Origin: Aporrectodea caliginosa
Taxonomy: Eukaryota > Annelida > Clitellata > Crassiclitellata > Lumbricidae
DNA: 64,000 nt
Assembly (NCBI GenBank): GCA_020284085.1
Contig: JACEVL010000431.1
Coordinates: 555,001 to 619,000, forward strand
Direction of reading: 5' to 3'
The notes beneath the pieces are model-generated. The model ran no database searches, was not told where the DNA came from, and was given only the letters and a program-made list of their open reading frames with translations. Positions 19,491-29,115 of the stretch are shown here, piece after piece; position 1 is the stretch's first letter, and every line of letters begins with the position of its first letter. The translations under genes and the position numbers were made by a program.

Positions 19491-20100
19491 CTATAGACGA
19501 GTCTGCATCTTATTTATGTTTAACAACGCCAATATTACAAGTTTCTTAAAGAAAGAAATGTGCTTTGATTGTATGTAACACCACAAATAATACGTACAAT
19601 GCGCTTCTGTAGTATCAAGTCTTGTCAAGTCCCAGTGGTAGTTTGATGCCCATACAATATTGCAATAGGAGAGGTAAGGAAGAATGAGAGTGTTGTACAA
19701 GTTCATCAGGATAGGTCTCTGTAATGCATGTCGAATCCGAGAAATGATGCCTATGTTTTTGGCCACTTTTTTGCTATTATTGAGACATGATCATTCAACG
19801 TTAAATGCTCATCAACATATAGACCTACACCTAAGAATTTTGTAGTAGTGACCTGACTAATTTCTTATTTATCAATTTTGATACCAGAATCAAGGACAAG
19901 GAGAATTTTCTTCTAGGAACGAAATGTAATATAATTAGTAATAGATAAGTTTAAGGATAATTTATTGGCTTTAAAACCATTCAGATAGACTTCTAATTCA
20001 TTACCAGTCCTGGTGTACAACGTTTCAAGAGCTTTATCAGATAAAATGCATTGGTGTCATCTGCAAAGATTATGAAACATTCTTGTGCATGCTTTCGTTG
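19491..20100 (-). pseudogene. CR1/jockey-like LINE C-terminal fragment
   Basis: The stretch AKNIGIISRIRHALQRPIL, LYNTLILPYLSYCNIVWAS matches the homologous part of the adjacent full-length LINE (AKNVGILTRIAHILPKTV, YPYLIYCTMIWAS). Further upstream pieces near 19930-20080 resemble the ANKLSLNL and FADDTN region in broken frames. It lies immediately 3' of the larger LINE. Confidence 0.75.
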
Positions 20101-20437
20101 CTAGTCGAATTAATCAATTCAATTCAATTCAAATTATTTTATTGCAACCAAATTATGACAGTAAATCAGAGAATATGAACAAACAAAATACACTGGCAAC
20201 AAAGGGAGGCCCAAAAGGGATGGAGATCCCGCTAAGGAGGGTCACCCATGTAGCAATTTCCCAAAAACAATTAAGAGGTAAGGCAATAGAAGAAATAAAA
20301 ATAGAACCAGTTGGTGACTGGGTGCAACTAGCAATAAATTGTTAAGAAACAAGTGATAAGACGATCTTAACTACAAACTTAACTAGAACCTTAAATAAGC
20401 GCGGTTATATGCACCAACTTCCAGTGACAGTAGCTGT

Positions 20438-23400
20438 TTAAATTGATGCGAGAAGAAACGCACGAAATCTCTTTTTGAAGACCTGCAGGGTACTGGATAA
20501 ACGGATTTCTATTGGCAATGCATTCCATACTGCAGTGCCGTATGATTTGATGGTAAAGCGTCGAGTGTTAGAATGGGCTTTAACAGGGCGATATGCTTTT
20601 GAATTCCTAGTGAAGTATGTATGAATGTCGGAGGCATGTGGGAGGAACTCCTTAAATACAGGAGGGAGGAGACCATGTTCTAGGCGATAGAAGAATTCAC
20701 CAATTTGAAGATCTTTAATCTGGTCTATTCTCAAGAGCCTAAGCTCGCTAAAGGATGGGCCAGTGTGTTCCCATTTCCGAATAGGCCTACCTGCAATTAT
20801 GCGAATAGCCCTCTTCTGTAGGATTACTAGTTTACGCAGCCTAGATTCGTACGTCGATGCCCAGATCATGGTGCAATAAATGAGATAGGGGTAAACGAGG
20901 GCATAATATAGGTTTAATCTGACTGTCTTTGGCAGTATATGTGCAATACGAGTTAGAATACCCACATTTTTAGCGATTTTAGCTGCAATTTGATTGATAT
21001 GTACCTTCCAGGTCAAGTGCTGGTCTATATGTACACCTAGAAATTTTGTTGACTCAACTTGAGTGATGGGAGTATCATTAATAACCAAAGATAAATCACC
21101 GCTAGGGTTAATTTTCCTGTGGGATTTAAATTAAATAAAATTGGTTTTGTCTAAGTTGAGGGTGAGTTTATTAGCATGGAACCAAGCAGCTATATTGGAT
21201 AACTCAACGTTGATAGTTTGAATCAGTTTCTGCCAAGAGTCATTGGAGTAAAAAACGTTGGTATCATCAGCAAATAGTATGAAAAACATTGTGGAGGAGA
21301 TACTGGCCAAATCGTTAATGTAGAGCAGAAAAAGGAGTGGTCCAAGATTGGAGCCTTGTGGCACTCCAAATTTAATCAATCCCAGCTCAGAGAGAGCACC
21401 ATTACAGAGGACTCTCTGAGCACGGTTTTCAAAGTAGCTGGCGAACCATTTAAGCTGCGTCCCCCTAATCCCATAGTTCTCTAGTTTATTTAGCAGGATA
21501 TTATGATCGACGGTATCAAACGCCTTAGCGAGATCGAAGAAAACCCCCACGGAGTATTCATTATTTTCGATGGCCTTAGAAATCATGTCCTGCATATTCA
21601 GCAAGGCCATGTAAGGGGAGTGACCTGGTTGAAATCCATGCTGAGATTGGTAGATAATTATTGACATATCCATAAAGGCGGTTGTACATAAGTTTTTCAT
21701 AAAATTTTGCAAAGTAAGGGAGGATAGAAATAGGTCTGTAATTGGTCACATTATCCTTTTCGCCTTTTTGAATACTGGTACTACTTTAGCTATTTTTATG
21801 GCTTGTGGAACAATCCCACTATTAAAAGAGCAATTAATTATTTCCGCCAGAGGTTTAGCAACCAGTGTGAGATTGGGTGTCGCTATACAAGGGTCGATGT
21901 CATCAATCCCTTTGCTATGTGTTAAACGTATATCGCGACTAATATCCATTACTTCCTCTGGGGAAACCAATAATAGACCCATGGAGTTCTGACGAGGGGC
22001 CTGCATATAGCTAGAATAAGGAAGGGGTGGATCGGGTATTTTTTGAGCCAGCGAAAGAGCAATGCTAGTGAAGTAGCTATTAAAACCATTTGCCATTTCT
22101 TGCGCATCCTTTACATTCTCTCCGTCAATTCTAAGTGACTCAATTTGTGCCTCTCTATTCTCCAGTTGCATAATAGAACGAATGAGCTTCCAAGTTCTCC
22201 TTAGGTCATCTTTATGTTTGCAGAATTCGGCTGCATAATAGCTTTTTTCGGCTTTAATTCTAATCGCCTTAAATTTATTCCTGTATTCTGTAAATTTATT
22301 TTTATTGTGAATATTGGGGCTTTTAAGATAATTTAAGTACAATGAAGCTTTCTTTTTGCTGGATTTAAGAAGCCCAGTAGTCATCCAAGGCTGTTTAAAC
22401 TTGGTTACCTTAAGGGTGCTTTTTTGGAGGCTAATGGGAACGCCTTATCATATGCATTTTTGTATATTTTCAAAAAGAGTTCATACGCCCCGTTAGCATC
22501 TCCTTCTTTGCTGGTTTTCGTGACAGGGTCCCAATTACTATCAGCAAGTAAGGTTTTGAATTGCTCTAACCTGTCGTCATTGATTATGCGATAATCATAA
22601 TAATTCGGGGTCCTTTTCTTATTATTATTAAATGCAAAACATGCAAGTACCGGTAGATGATCAGATAAGTCTGAGATGATAATGGTCGATTCAATCAGTT
22701 TAGACCATGCACTAGTGAATATATTATCTATCAAAGTTGATGAGCCTGGAGTGATACGAGTAGGTCTCGTGATGGCTGGAAAGAGCTGATGAGAAGTCAG
22801 ACAATTGTAAAATATATTAGTTTCTTTATGTTCATTAATTTTCAATAGGTCAATATTAAAATCTCCTAGTAGCATAAGCTCTTGGGTCCCCTTAGTGATA
22901 CCGGAGAGTAAATCTTCTATCTCAATATTGAACTCGACTAAATTCTGTCCCGGAGGTCTGTATAAAACTCCCACCAAACATGTAACATTAGATAAGTAGG
23001 TTTTAACAAATAGTCCTTCATAGGTTTTATGCGCTCTCTTTACTTCATATAGCTGGTATTTAATTGAATCCCTAATAAACATTCCCACACCTCCTCCTCG
23101 GCTCCCCTCTCTAGACCTATGCAAAAATTTAAAGCCTGGTATATTAATGGTATCCTCCAATCCCGGCTCCAACCAGGTTTCCGAGAGAGCAAGAATAGTG
23201 ACAGGTAATAAACTAAGTATATCACGGATATCAGCTAATTTATGTATCATGCTTCTACAATTTATGTGTAGGATCGCAAAATTAGACTCTAAAAGGTCGA
23301 CTTTTTCCTCCCAAGAGTTGATAGTGGAATAAGGACTGTTCCAAGCATTATTAGAGAAATAATTTAGATCAGGGTCAGTGTCTGTATTATTTAGTAAATT

Positions 23401-23733
23401 ACGATTGTCTCCTTCTTCGGGAAATACTTCAAATTCAAGATTTGCATCACACAATCCTATCGTAGCAGTATCATCACACAATCCTATCGTTGCAGTATCA
23501 TCCGTCCTGATAAATTCATTCAGTACAAACTCTTCGTCGTCATCGGCAAAGGGAAATAATTCCCTAATACAATTTGTGCATAGCCAATTAACTAAATCGC
23601 AGGGTGCATTGGCACTTAGATTGTAACAACCAGAGTGGTACACTCCGTAGCATGTAGAACAGGTAATCACATCAATTGTTTCCCTAATTATGTTAGTGCA
23701 TAAACCGCAGAAGAATGGGTCGCCATTAGACAT
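20438..23733 (-). pseudogene. LINE ORF2: PHD-like finger, endonuclease, reverse transcriptase
   Basis: The likely ATG at 23733 begins MSNGDPFFCGLC, a PHD-like Cys/His finger (CGLC, CSTC, HSGC, CTNC). An APE-type endonuclease follows with LHINCRSMIHK, LSETWLEPG, GGGVGMFI, LLGDFNIDL and SDHLPVLA. The RT has QHGFQPGHSP, VFFDLAKAFDTVDHNIL, GVPQGSNLGPLLFLLYIND and FADDTNVFYS. The C-terminus has IWASTYESRLRKL and TAVWNALPIEIR. There is a frameshift near 22440, further shifts near 21650-21760, and an in-frame TAA at 21131. Catalytic residues are preserved. A tandem duplication of DDTATIGLC is seen near 23460. This copy is recently inactivated. Confidence 0.92.
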
Positions 23734-24037
23734 GTCAAGAGGGCGAAGGCCCACTGCAGACGGTGTACAACAGTTCTCATTAACATAATGTACAGTATAG
23801 AGAATGAGTACGGGTCTATACAAAATGAAAATAGGTCAAACCTAAATTCACATGGGGTTTCACCATGGGATTTCACAACAACGTCAAACAAATAAATGCT
23901 CAATTAATATGTTAACAAGTCAACATGTAAAATGTGAGGGAAAGAATGAAAGAAATAGGAAACTAAACAATCAGATAACAACGTCAAAGAAGTAAATACT
24001 CAATCAACCTGTTGAGAATTCGAGTCAGGTCAAAACT

Positions 24038-24146
24038 ATGATAGTTACTAGTTTAATAGCAAAGTTTGAGTTCCATCTTGCTTCAGCCCAAAATACCAAG
24101 ATGGCTGACCAACACAAAGATCCTTCATAAGTCCCTAGATACTACA
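24038..24146 (-). repeat. 3' LTR of the short gypsy element
   Basis: 109 bp, TGTAGTATC..CTATCAT on the element strand, identical to 26444-26552. Confidence 0.95.
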
Positions 24147-24170
24147 CTGCTTTCCCCAAAGTTAAATGGC
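24147..24170 (-). promoter_or_regulatory. Polypurine tract
   Basis: On the element strand TTTGGGGAAAGCAG directly precedes the 3' LTR. This is the expected position of the plus-strand primer. Confidence 0.65.
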
Positions 24171-24293
24171 TAATGTCAAATGTTCAAGTCCTAAAGAATG
24201 TCTTTAGACATTGCTAAGCATTAACTCCAAATACCCATAACAATAATAATTGAGGTTTGGGGTAGACTGCCCCTCACCTCTAAAATAATATGT

Positions 24294-25559
24294 CTAGCAG
24301 GTTTCTGCATTCCACTGCCACTGTACATGTTTACGAAGTAGCTTGTGCATGGGTTCCAATGTTGTAGCCAAATGTGGGAGGTCGGCATTATAAAAATTCA
24401 GCATACCGAGAAATGCCCGCAACTCGGTGGAGTTCTTAGGCGCTCTGGCCTCAGTGATAGCATGCACATTGGATGGTGATGGTCGAGTACCCTCAGCGTT
24501 AACCACCCGGCCACAGTATACCACCTCAGGAGCAAAAAACAAGCACTTGGACCGTTTTAAGCGTAAACCTGCTTCGGACAAACGACGTAAAACCTCCCGT
24601 AAATTTCTGAGGTGGTCTTCATCTGATAATCCAGACAACAGAATGTCATCCATTCGCACAATAACAAAAGGCACATCCCTCAACAGGTTTTCAAGGGCTC
24701 TCTGAAAGATTCCTGGAGCTGATTTGACTCCAAATGGTAAACGACAATACTCAAACAAACCTTTGTGTGTGTTGATAGTAAGAAATTTCCTTGCCTCATC
24801 CTCCAAAAGTAGTTGCTGATAAGCCTGGCTCAAATCTAACTTGCTGAATGTTTTTCCACCACACAATGAAGTAAGCAGATCTTCCGTCTTTGGGATTGGA
24901 TAACGATCCAGCTTGGACACCTTGTTGACTGTTGTTTTATAATCCCCGCAGATTCGTATTGTTCCATCAGCCTTTACCACAGGTACTATTGGTGCAGCCC
25001 AGTCTGAGTGTGTCACAGGACAGATTGTGCCTTCATGCACCAAACGATCCAGTTCTGCTTCGACTCTTTTCTTCAAAGCATATGGCAGAGGACGAGCTTT
25101 ACAGAAGATTGGCAGCGCATTAGAATCAACGAATATCTTTGCTTTAAAACCTTTCATTGTCCCCAATTCTTCCTTAAACACATCAGAGAATTCTGCTAAC
25201 ACTTGGTCAACCTGTGACTTTTCCACGTTTTGGATGCGGAAAATTTCTTTCCAGTTTAATTTGAGTACTTGTAGCCAATCACGACCCATCAAGCATGGAT
25301 TCTCACCAGATACCACCAATGCTGGCAGTTCTAACACCTGGGAAGCATATGTGATTTCCACTGGAACTGTTCCCATTACTGGGATCAACTGTCCTGTATA
25401 GGTTTTCAGCTTGGCTGAAGTAGGTTGCAGCGAATTTCGTCGATTCCTACATATTCGTTCATATGTAGACTGATTTAGGACTGTCACTGCAGCCCCAGTA
25501 TCCACCTCCAAACAAGTTTTCACTCCATTTAATTTCACTTCAACTGTATAGGGTTGGCC
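24294..25559 (-). CDS. Truncated pol: protease and reverse transcriptase
   Basis: In the -1 frame relative to gag. Protease motif is LEVDTGAAVTVL. RT has RPLPYALKKRVE, GTICPVTHSDWAAPIVPV, KLDLSQAYQQLLL and LPFGVKSAPGIFQ. It then has VIVRMDDILLSG and the KRSKCLFF..VVYCGRVV and LRAFLGMLNFY thumb region. The ORF stops at WQWNAETC, exactly where RNase H should start, so RNase H and integrase are absent. The usual aromatic residue of the YxDD box is Arg here (RMDD), which may impair RT. With identical LTRs it must have moved recently, so proteins were probably supplied by an intact relative. Confidence 0.9.
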   Translation of the reverse strand, partial: GQPYTVEVKLNGVKTCLEVDTGAAVTVLNQSTYERICRNRRNSLQPTSAKLKTYTGQLIPVMGTVPVEITYASQVLELPALVVSGENPCLMGRDWLQVLKLNWKEIFRIQNVEKSQVDQVLAEFSDVFKEELGTMKGFKAKIFVDSNALPIFCKARPLPYALKKRVEAELDRLVHEGTICPVTHSDWAAPIVPVVKADGTIRICGDYKTTVNKVSKLDRYPIPKTEDLLTSLCGGKTFSKLDLSQAYQQLLLEDEARKFLTINTHKGLFEYCRLPFGVKSAPGIFQRALENLLRDVPFVIVRMDDILLSGLSDEDHLRNLREVLRRLSEAGLRLKRSKCLFFAPEVVYCGRVVNAEGTRPSPSNVHAITEARAPKNSTELRAFLGMLNFYNADLPHLATTLEPMHKLLRKHVQWQWNAETC

Positions 25560-26407
25560 TTTTTTTCTGTAACAGTCCTCAGATGGTAAACATTTTCTGC
25601 TTCACAATTGTCACTCTCAGTATCATGCTCCAATTTGTGGGTGTCTTTCAGATTAACTGTATGCTTTGATTGAGTCTGTCTTGCCCTGTAATTGACCTTA
25701 TTACGCGAACGGCAAACTTTGATCGTGTGGCCTTTTTTTGAACACCCAAAACACAATTCATCTTTAAATCTGCACTTGTTTGGATCATGTCTACCTGTAC
25801 ATCTGTAACATTCTTTATCCCTTGGTCTATCACTGTTTTTAGTTTGAACCTGATGCACCGGTTGCACTGATGTTGTAGGAACGCCCTCCCTGAGTTCTAA
25901 GGCATCCTTTGAAGCTGTCTCCATCGCTACAGCAATAGCCATTGCCCTATCCACAGTCAAGCCATCTTCAGATAAGAGTTTTCGCTGAATGTTGGCGTGA
26001 GACAATCCACATACTAGCTTGTCCCTCAAGGCATCGGGCAAAAAAGCTCCAAAATCGCAATGTTGTGAAAGTCGCCTTAGGTCTGCCATGTACTGAAGAA
26101 TGGACTCACCTTCCCTCTGCGATCTTTTGTAAAACCGAAAACGTTCTGCGATGACCAGCGGCTTTGGAGTGAAGTGGGCTTCCAACAGATCGGTTAGCTC
26201 CTTAAAAGTTTTTGATGACGGATTGTCCGGCGTCGTGAGACCTTTCAGCAGCGCGTAACAACGGGTCCCTATGAGACTTAACAGGGCAGGCACGTGCTTC
26301 TCCGCAGGTATATCGTTCGCGATGAAAAACATCAATAAACGATCGTAATACGATGCCCAGTCATCTCCGTCTTCGAAAGGATCGACTCTTCCGATTGCTG
26401 CCGCCAT
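25535..26407 (-). CDS. Gag with two zinc knuckles
   Basis: The ATG at 26407 begins MAAAIGRVDPFEDGDDW, about 290 codons. The central retrotransposon gag region has YYDRLLMFF, YALLKGL, FTPKPLVIAERFRFYKRSQ and SILQYMADLRRLSQHCDFG. Knuckle 1 is C-x2-C-x3-H-x4-C (CYRCTGRHDPNKC) and knuckle 2 is C-x2-C-x4-H-x4-C (CFGCSKKGHTIKVC). The first is one residue short of canonical spacing. Gag binds and packages element RNA. It ends at a TGA overlapping the pol frame. Confidence 0.92.
   Translation of the reverse strand: MAAAIGRVDPFEDGDDWASYYDRLLMFFIANDIPAEKHVPALLSLIGTRCYALLKGLTTPDNPSSKTFKELTDLLEAHFTPKPLVIAERFRFYKRSQREGESILQYMADLRRLSQHCDFGAFLPDALRDKLVCGLSHANIQRKLLSEDGLTVDRAMAIAVAMETASKDALELREGVPTTSVQPVHQVQTKNSDRPRDKECYRCTGRHDPNKCRFKDELCFGCSKKGHTIKVCRSRNKVNYRARQTQSKHTVNLKDTHKLEHDTESDNCEAENVYHLRTVTEKKANPIQLK
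25559..25565 (-). promoter_or_regulatory. Candidate -1 ribosomal frameshift site A_AAA_AAG
   Basis: On the element strand a run of seven A followed by GG gives the heptamer A AAA AAG in the gag frame. A -1 slip here continues as Gly-Gln-Pro-Tyr and on into the protease frame without a stop. The gag stop lies eight codons downstream. No ATG opens the pol ORF, which supports frameshifting. Confidence 0.6.
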
Positions 26408-26427
26408 TATTAACACGCCTGAGTTTA

Positions 26428-26441
26428 AATCCTCGTCGCCA
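26428..26441 (-). promoter_or_regulatory. Primer-binding site of the short gypsy element
   Basis: TGGCGACGAGGAT, two bases inside the 5' LTR. Its complement ATCCTCGTCGCCA ends in CCA and looks like a tRNA T-arm plus acceptor 3' end. The tRNA is not identified. Confidence 0.7.
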
Positions 26442-26443
26442 AT

Positions 26444-26552
26444 ATGATAGTTACTAGTTTAATAGCAAAGTTTGAGTTCCATCTTGCTTCAGCCCAAAAT
26501 ACCAAGATGGCTGACCAACACAAAGATCCTTCATAAGTCCCTAGATACTACA
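26444..26552 (-). repeat. 5' LTR of the short gypsy element
   Basis: 109 bp, identical to 24038-24146. It is very short for an LTR and holds no obvious TATA box or AATAAA signal. Confidence 0.95.
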
Positions 26553-26907
26553 AAAACTTAATGAATAGTAAAAGAAATGAAGGAAATGAAATGATAAGTA
26601 ACACAATGAATTGCGAACCCCAAGGTCCAAGGGCTGGGCAGAAAGGGTCCTTTGATGAGATCCTGGCACTGCTCCATCGCGTAAACGGAGAAATGCATGA
26701 CCAAGTCTGCTGGCGAAGGCACCTTTAATATCCCTAGGAGAAACTGCAGGAGCAGTCGACGAATGAGAGAGGATTGCAGGTAGAACTTCTCCAGGCTCGA
26801 TCCAATTGCTGAGGAAGAGAATGAGAGCAGTTCTGGAACCGCCGCCCTAGAGACCAAGAGTCCATGGATAAGTGGGAGTAGCATTCCACTCCAATCGCGG
26901 AACGACG

Positions 26908-27714
26908 TTATTGAGAAGCAACGAGTGAAGTGTTCTCGAGGGCTGCACACTCGTCCACGTTCTTTAGTGAGGACATTCTCACCGCCTTCCCATCCTGTGC
27001 CTCAGTCAGCCTCACATAGATTTTCCCTCCAGAGGTCCAAGCGGATGTTGCTTTTTTCTGGCTGACTAGTCTTCTGGCTCCGGCGTATATTTGAGCGTTG
27101 AGCTTTGTGAGATGCTCATTGATGTATATAGCCGAATCTCCTCTGCCGAATGGTGATTTTTTCAGCGTTTGACGTGACATGTATACCATGTTTCTCACCC
27201 GTAGACTGATGAATTTGACGATGATCGGACGATGTTTGTCTTTACCTCTGCGTGGTATTCTGAACGCAGATGAAATGTCTGCTTCAGTGACAGACAAACC
27301 GAGGTGTGAATTGCACAGAGAGACGACCGCTGAAGTTGCTTCATAATTGGCTCGGTTGGTAGAGAGACCGATTCCAGAGTTCCCCGGTTCAGTTTGCACG
27401 ACTGATTCTTCGAGTCCGTGTATGATCAGATTGTTTTGCCTCAATTCCACCTCAGCCTGATCCAGTCGAACTTTCAAGGATTCGTTCTCCTCTTCCAAGG
27501 TGTTCAGCCTCTGGACCTGTGATTCACAGTGCTTAGTAATCAAGTCATACGAGGATCTTTCGACTAGTGACTCCAGTTTTGTTGAGAAGGCGTCGACGAA
27601 ACGATTAAAGATGTCTTCTATGACTGGCGTGAGGCAGACTATGAGTCGCTCAATCACACGTTCGTCTTTAAGTTGTTCGAGCAAATCGTCCACTTTTGCG
27701 CTTTTTCTCGCCAT
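26908..27714 (-). CDS. LINE ORF1 protein (coiled coil, RNA-binding type)
   Basis: The ATG at 27714 gives MARKSAKVDDLLEQLKDE, 268 codons, uninterrupted. A coiled coil (LNTLEEENESLKVRL..) is followed by NNLIIHGLEES, the typical start of the L1/CR1 ORF1p RNA-binding part. SAFRIPRRGKDKHRPIIVKF and then INEHLTKLNAQIYAGARRL and TSGGKIYVRL follow. Such proteins trimerise and bind element RNA in cytoplasmic particles. It lies upstream of ORF2 on the same strand and belongs to the same LINE, now separated from ORF2 by the LTR element. Confidence 0.85.
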   Translation of the reverse strand: MARKSAKVDDLLEQLKDERVIERLIVCLTPVIEDIFNRFVDAFSTKLESLVERSSYDLITKHCESQVQRLNTLEEENESLKVRLDQAEVELRQNNLIIHGLEESVVQTEPGNSGIGLSTNRANYEATSAVVSLCNSHLGLSVTEADISSAFRIPRRGKDKHRPIIVKFISLRVRNMVYMSRQTLKKSPFGRGDSAIYINEHLTKLNAQIYAGARRLVSQKKATSAWTSGGKIYVRLTEAQDGKAVRMSSLKNVDECAALENTSLVASQ

Positions 27715-28010
27715 TTTACTCACTTTTACTAACCTTCGAACGTACAGACCCTTCCTAAGCCAGATATCCAAAGTATCAGAGAGTTTCTGAGACGAAGTTA
27801 ATTAAGCGACTCGAGGGTATAATAATGAGACGTGCGTACAGTAGCATACGGTGTACAATCAATTCAGTCGTACGCTAGACTCAAGAAGGTCGATTCAATT
27901 TCGCATTTTTCGTCGTTGTGCTCACTTTTCCAAATCTTAAAACATACATATCCAGGCCTAAAGCGAAGAACCAAAGATTCGAAGAGTTTCTAAGACGAAA
28001 TAAACTTAAA
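27715..28010 (-). repeat. Duplicated 5' UTR segment of the LINE
   Basis: About 200 bp apart, two diverged copies share CTCACTTTT, CAGGCCTAA/TAAGCCAGA-like, AGAGTTTCT(A/G)AGACGAA and AAG(T)TAATTAA-like blocks (27718-27800 and 27918-28005). Tandem 5' monomers are common in LINE promoters. Confidence 0.55.
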
Positions 28011-28149
28011 TGACCCTAAAATAAACATAAAACGAGAACGGCTGCGCACCTTGCACCTCAACCGTCTGCCATATCCACGAATAATCAATTTATAAACAAT
28101 TTATCACTGTCAATTGCTCGATCCTCGTTGACCTGCCCCTTGGGGTTCT

Positions 28150-28600
28150 CAGTTCTGTGACGATTAGACCGAGTTCGGCGCTCGGCTGCTCGATTTGTGG
28201 TACTGGCGGCCTGTGGCCCAACGGTTCTCATAACGGGTTGCTGCTTTGGTTTCACGCTGCATCCTTGGCTATGCTCCATCTAAACCTGCGCGACCTCTGC
28301 CACCCAGTGTCCGACATTGTAGCGCGTCGGGCGCTTCGTTCCGCGACGACGGGGAACTCCTAGTTGCACGGGCTTGCTTGGCTGCTAGGCAGGGCCGAGC
28401 TTTCTCCATTGCAGGCCCCTCCATCTGGAATGACCTGCCATCAGAGCTGCTTTTGCTACCTTTGACTAGTTTAACTGGGTTTTATAAATCACTCAAGTCT
28501 TTTTTCTTTAGCCGTGGCTGGGCTGGGAGCGCTCCTTAGTAGATTTCTGGAAGGGGCGCTATATAAATTGTCAGAATGAATGAATGTATGCAATATAATA
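28150..28600 (+). pseudogene. L2-like LINE C-terminus and 3' tail
   Basis: Broken frames encode LLVARACLAARQGRAFSIAG then PSIWNDLPSEL and FYKSLKSFFF, the classic L2/CR1 C-terminal motif. The 3' end has GGGAGCGCTCC..GAAGGGGCGCTATATAAATTGTC followed by GAATGAATGAATG. This 3' end matches the tail of the SINE at 30798-31022. Confidence 0.85.
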
Positions 28601-28654
28601 GACCCCTGCCCTATGTATATTGATATATATATTATATTTATATATTGTAGGCTA

Positions 28655-28857
<203 letters not shown>

Positions 28858-28899
28858 AATACATAATAATAATAATTTACATTCTAAATAGTTAATATT

Positions 28900-28944
28900 C
28901 TAGTCCCTGAGGGATCCTGTATACCTCGGGGCATAAAAAAAAAA

Positions 28945-28984
<40 letters not shown>

Positions 28985-28985
28985 C
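28900..28985 (+). mobile_element. LINE family D 3' end (hairpin plus A/TAA tail)
   Basis: CCCTGAGGG..ACCTCGGGG forms a stem (28905-28931), followed by GCA, an A run and AAT repeats. Same tail as the coding family D copies at 51575-51930 and 60553-60765. Confidence 0.75.
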
Positions 28986-29039
28986 CGACGAGTAGGGTCA
29001 TCTCCAGACAAATCACAACAGCTATAGTAATAGGCTATC

Positions 29040-29115
29040 TAAGTCTCTGAGAGATCCTGTAGGCCTACAGTGTACATACCTCGGGGCAAAAAAATTAATA
29101 ATAATAATAATAAGT
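29040..29115 (+). mobile_element. LINE family D 3' end, diverged
   Basis: CTCTGAGAGATC..ATACCTCGGGGCA and then A-rich and AAT repeats. The loop is enlarged by a CCTGTAGGCCTACAG palindrome. Confidence 0.6.

Larger units (their letters stand above)
24038..26552 (-). mobile_element. Short Ty3/gypsy LTR element lacking RNase H and integrase, very recent
   Basis: Two 109-bp LTRs (24038-24146 and 26444-26552) are identical by eye over their full length. They are flanked by a 5-bp target duplication AAACT (24033-24037 and 26553-26557). A TGG-initial primer-binding site lies two bases inside the 5' LTR and a purine-rich GGGGAAAGCAG precedes the 3' LTR. Gag, protease and RT are open, but coding ends at the RT thumb. 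The 2515-bp element inserted between ORF1 and ORF2 of the LINE. Confidence 0.95.
20107..28065 (-). mobile_element. Near full-length CR1/jockey-like LINE, split by an LTR element
   Basis: Read on minus: a 5' UTR with a duplicated segment (27715-28010), ORF1 (27714-26908), an intergenic spacer interrupted by the LTR element at 24038-26552, then ORF2 (23733-20438). A 3' UTR of about 330 bp ends in repeated TTGAATTGAATTGAA at 20107-20127. Without the insertion the element is about 5.4 kb, typical for this superfamily. The 5' boundary is approximate. Confidence 0.85.
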
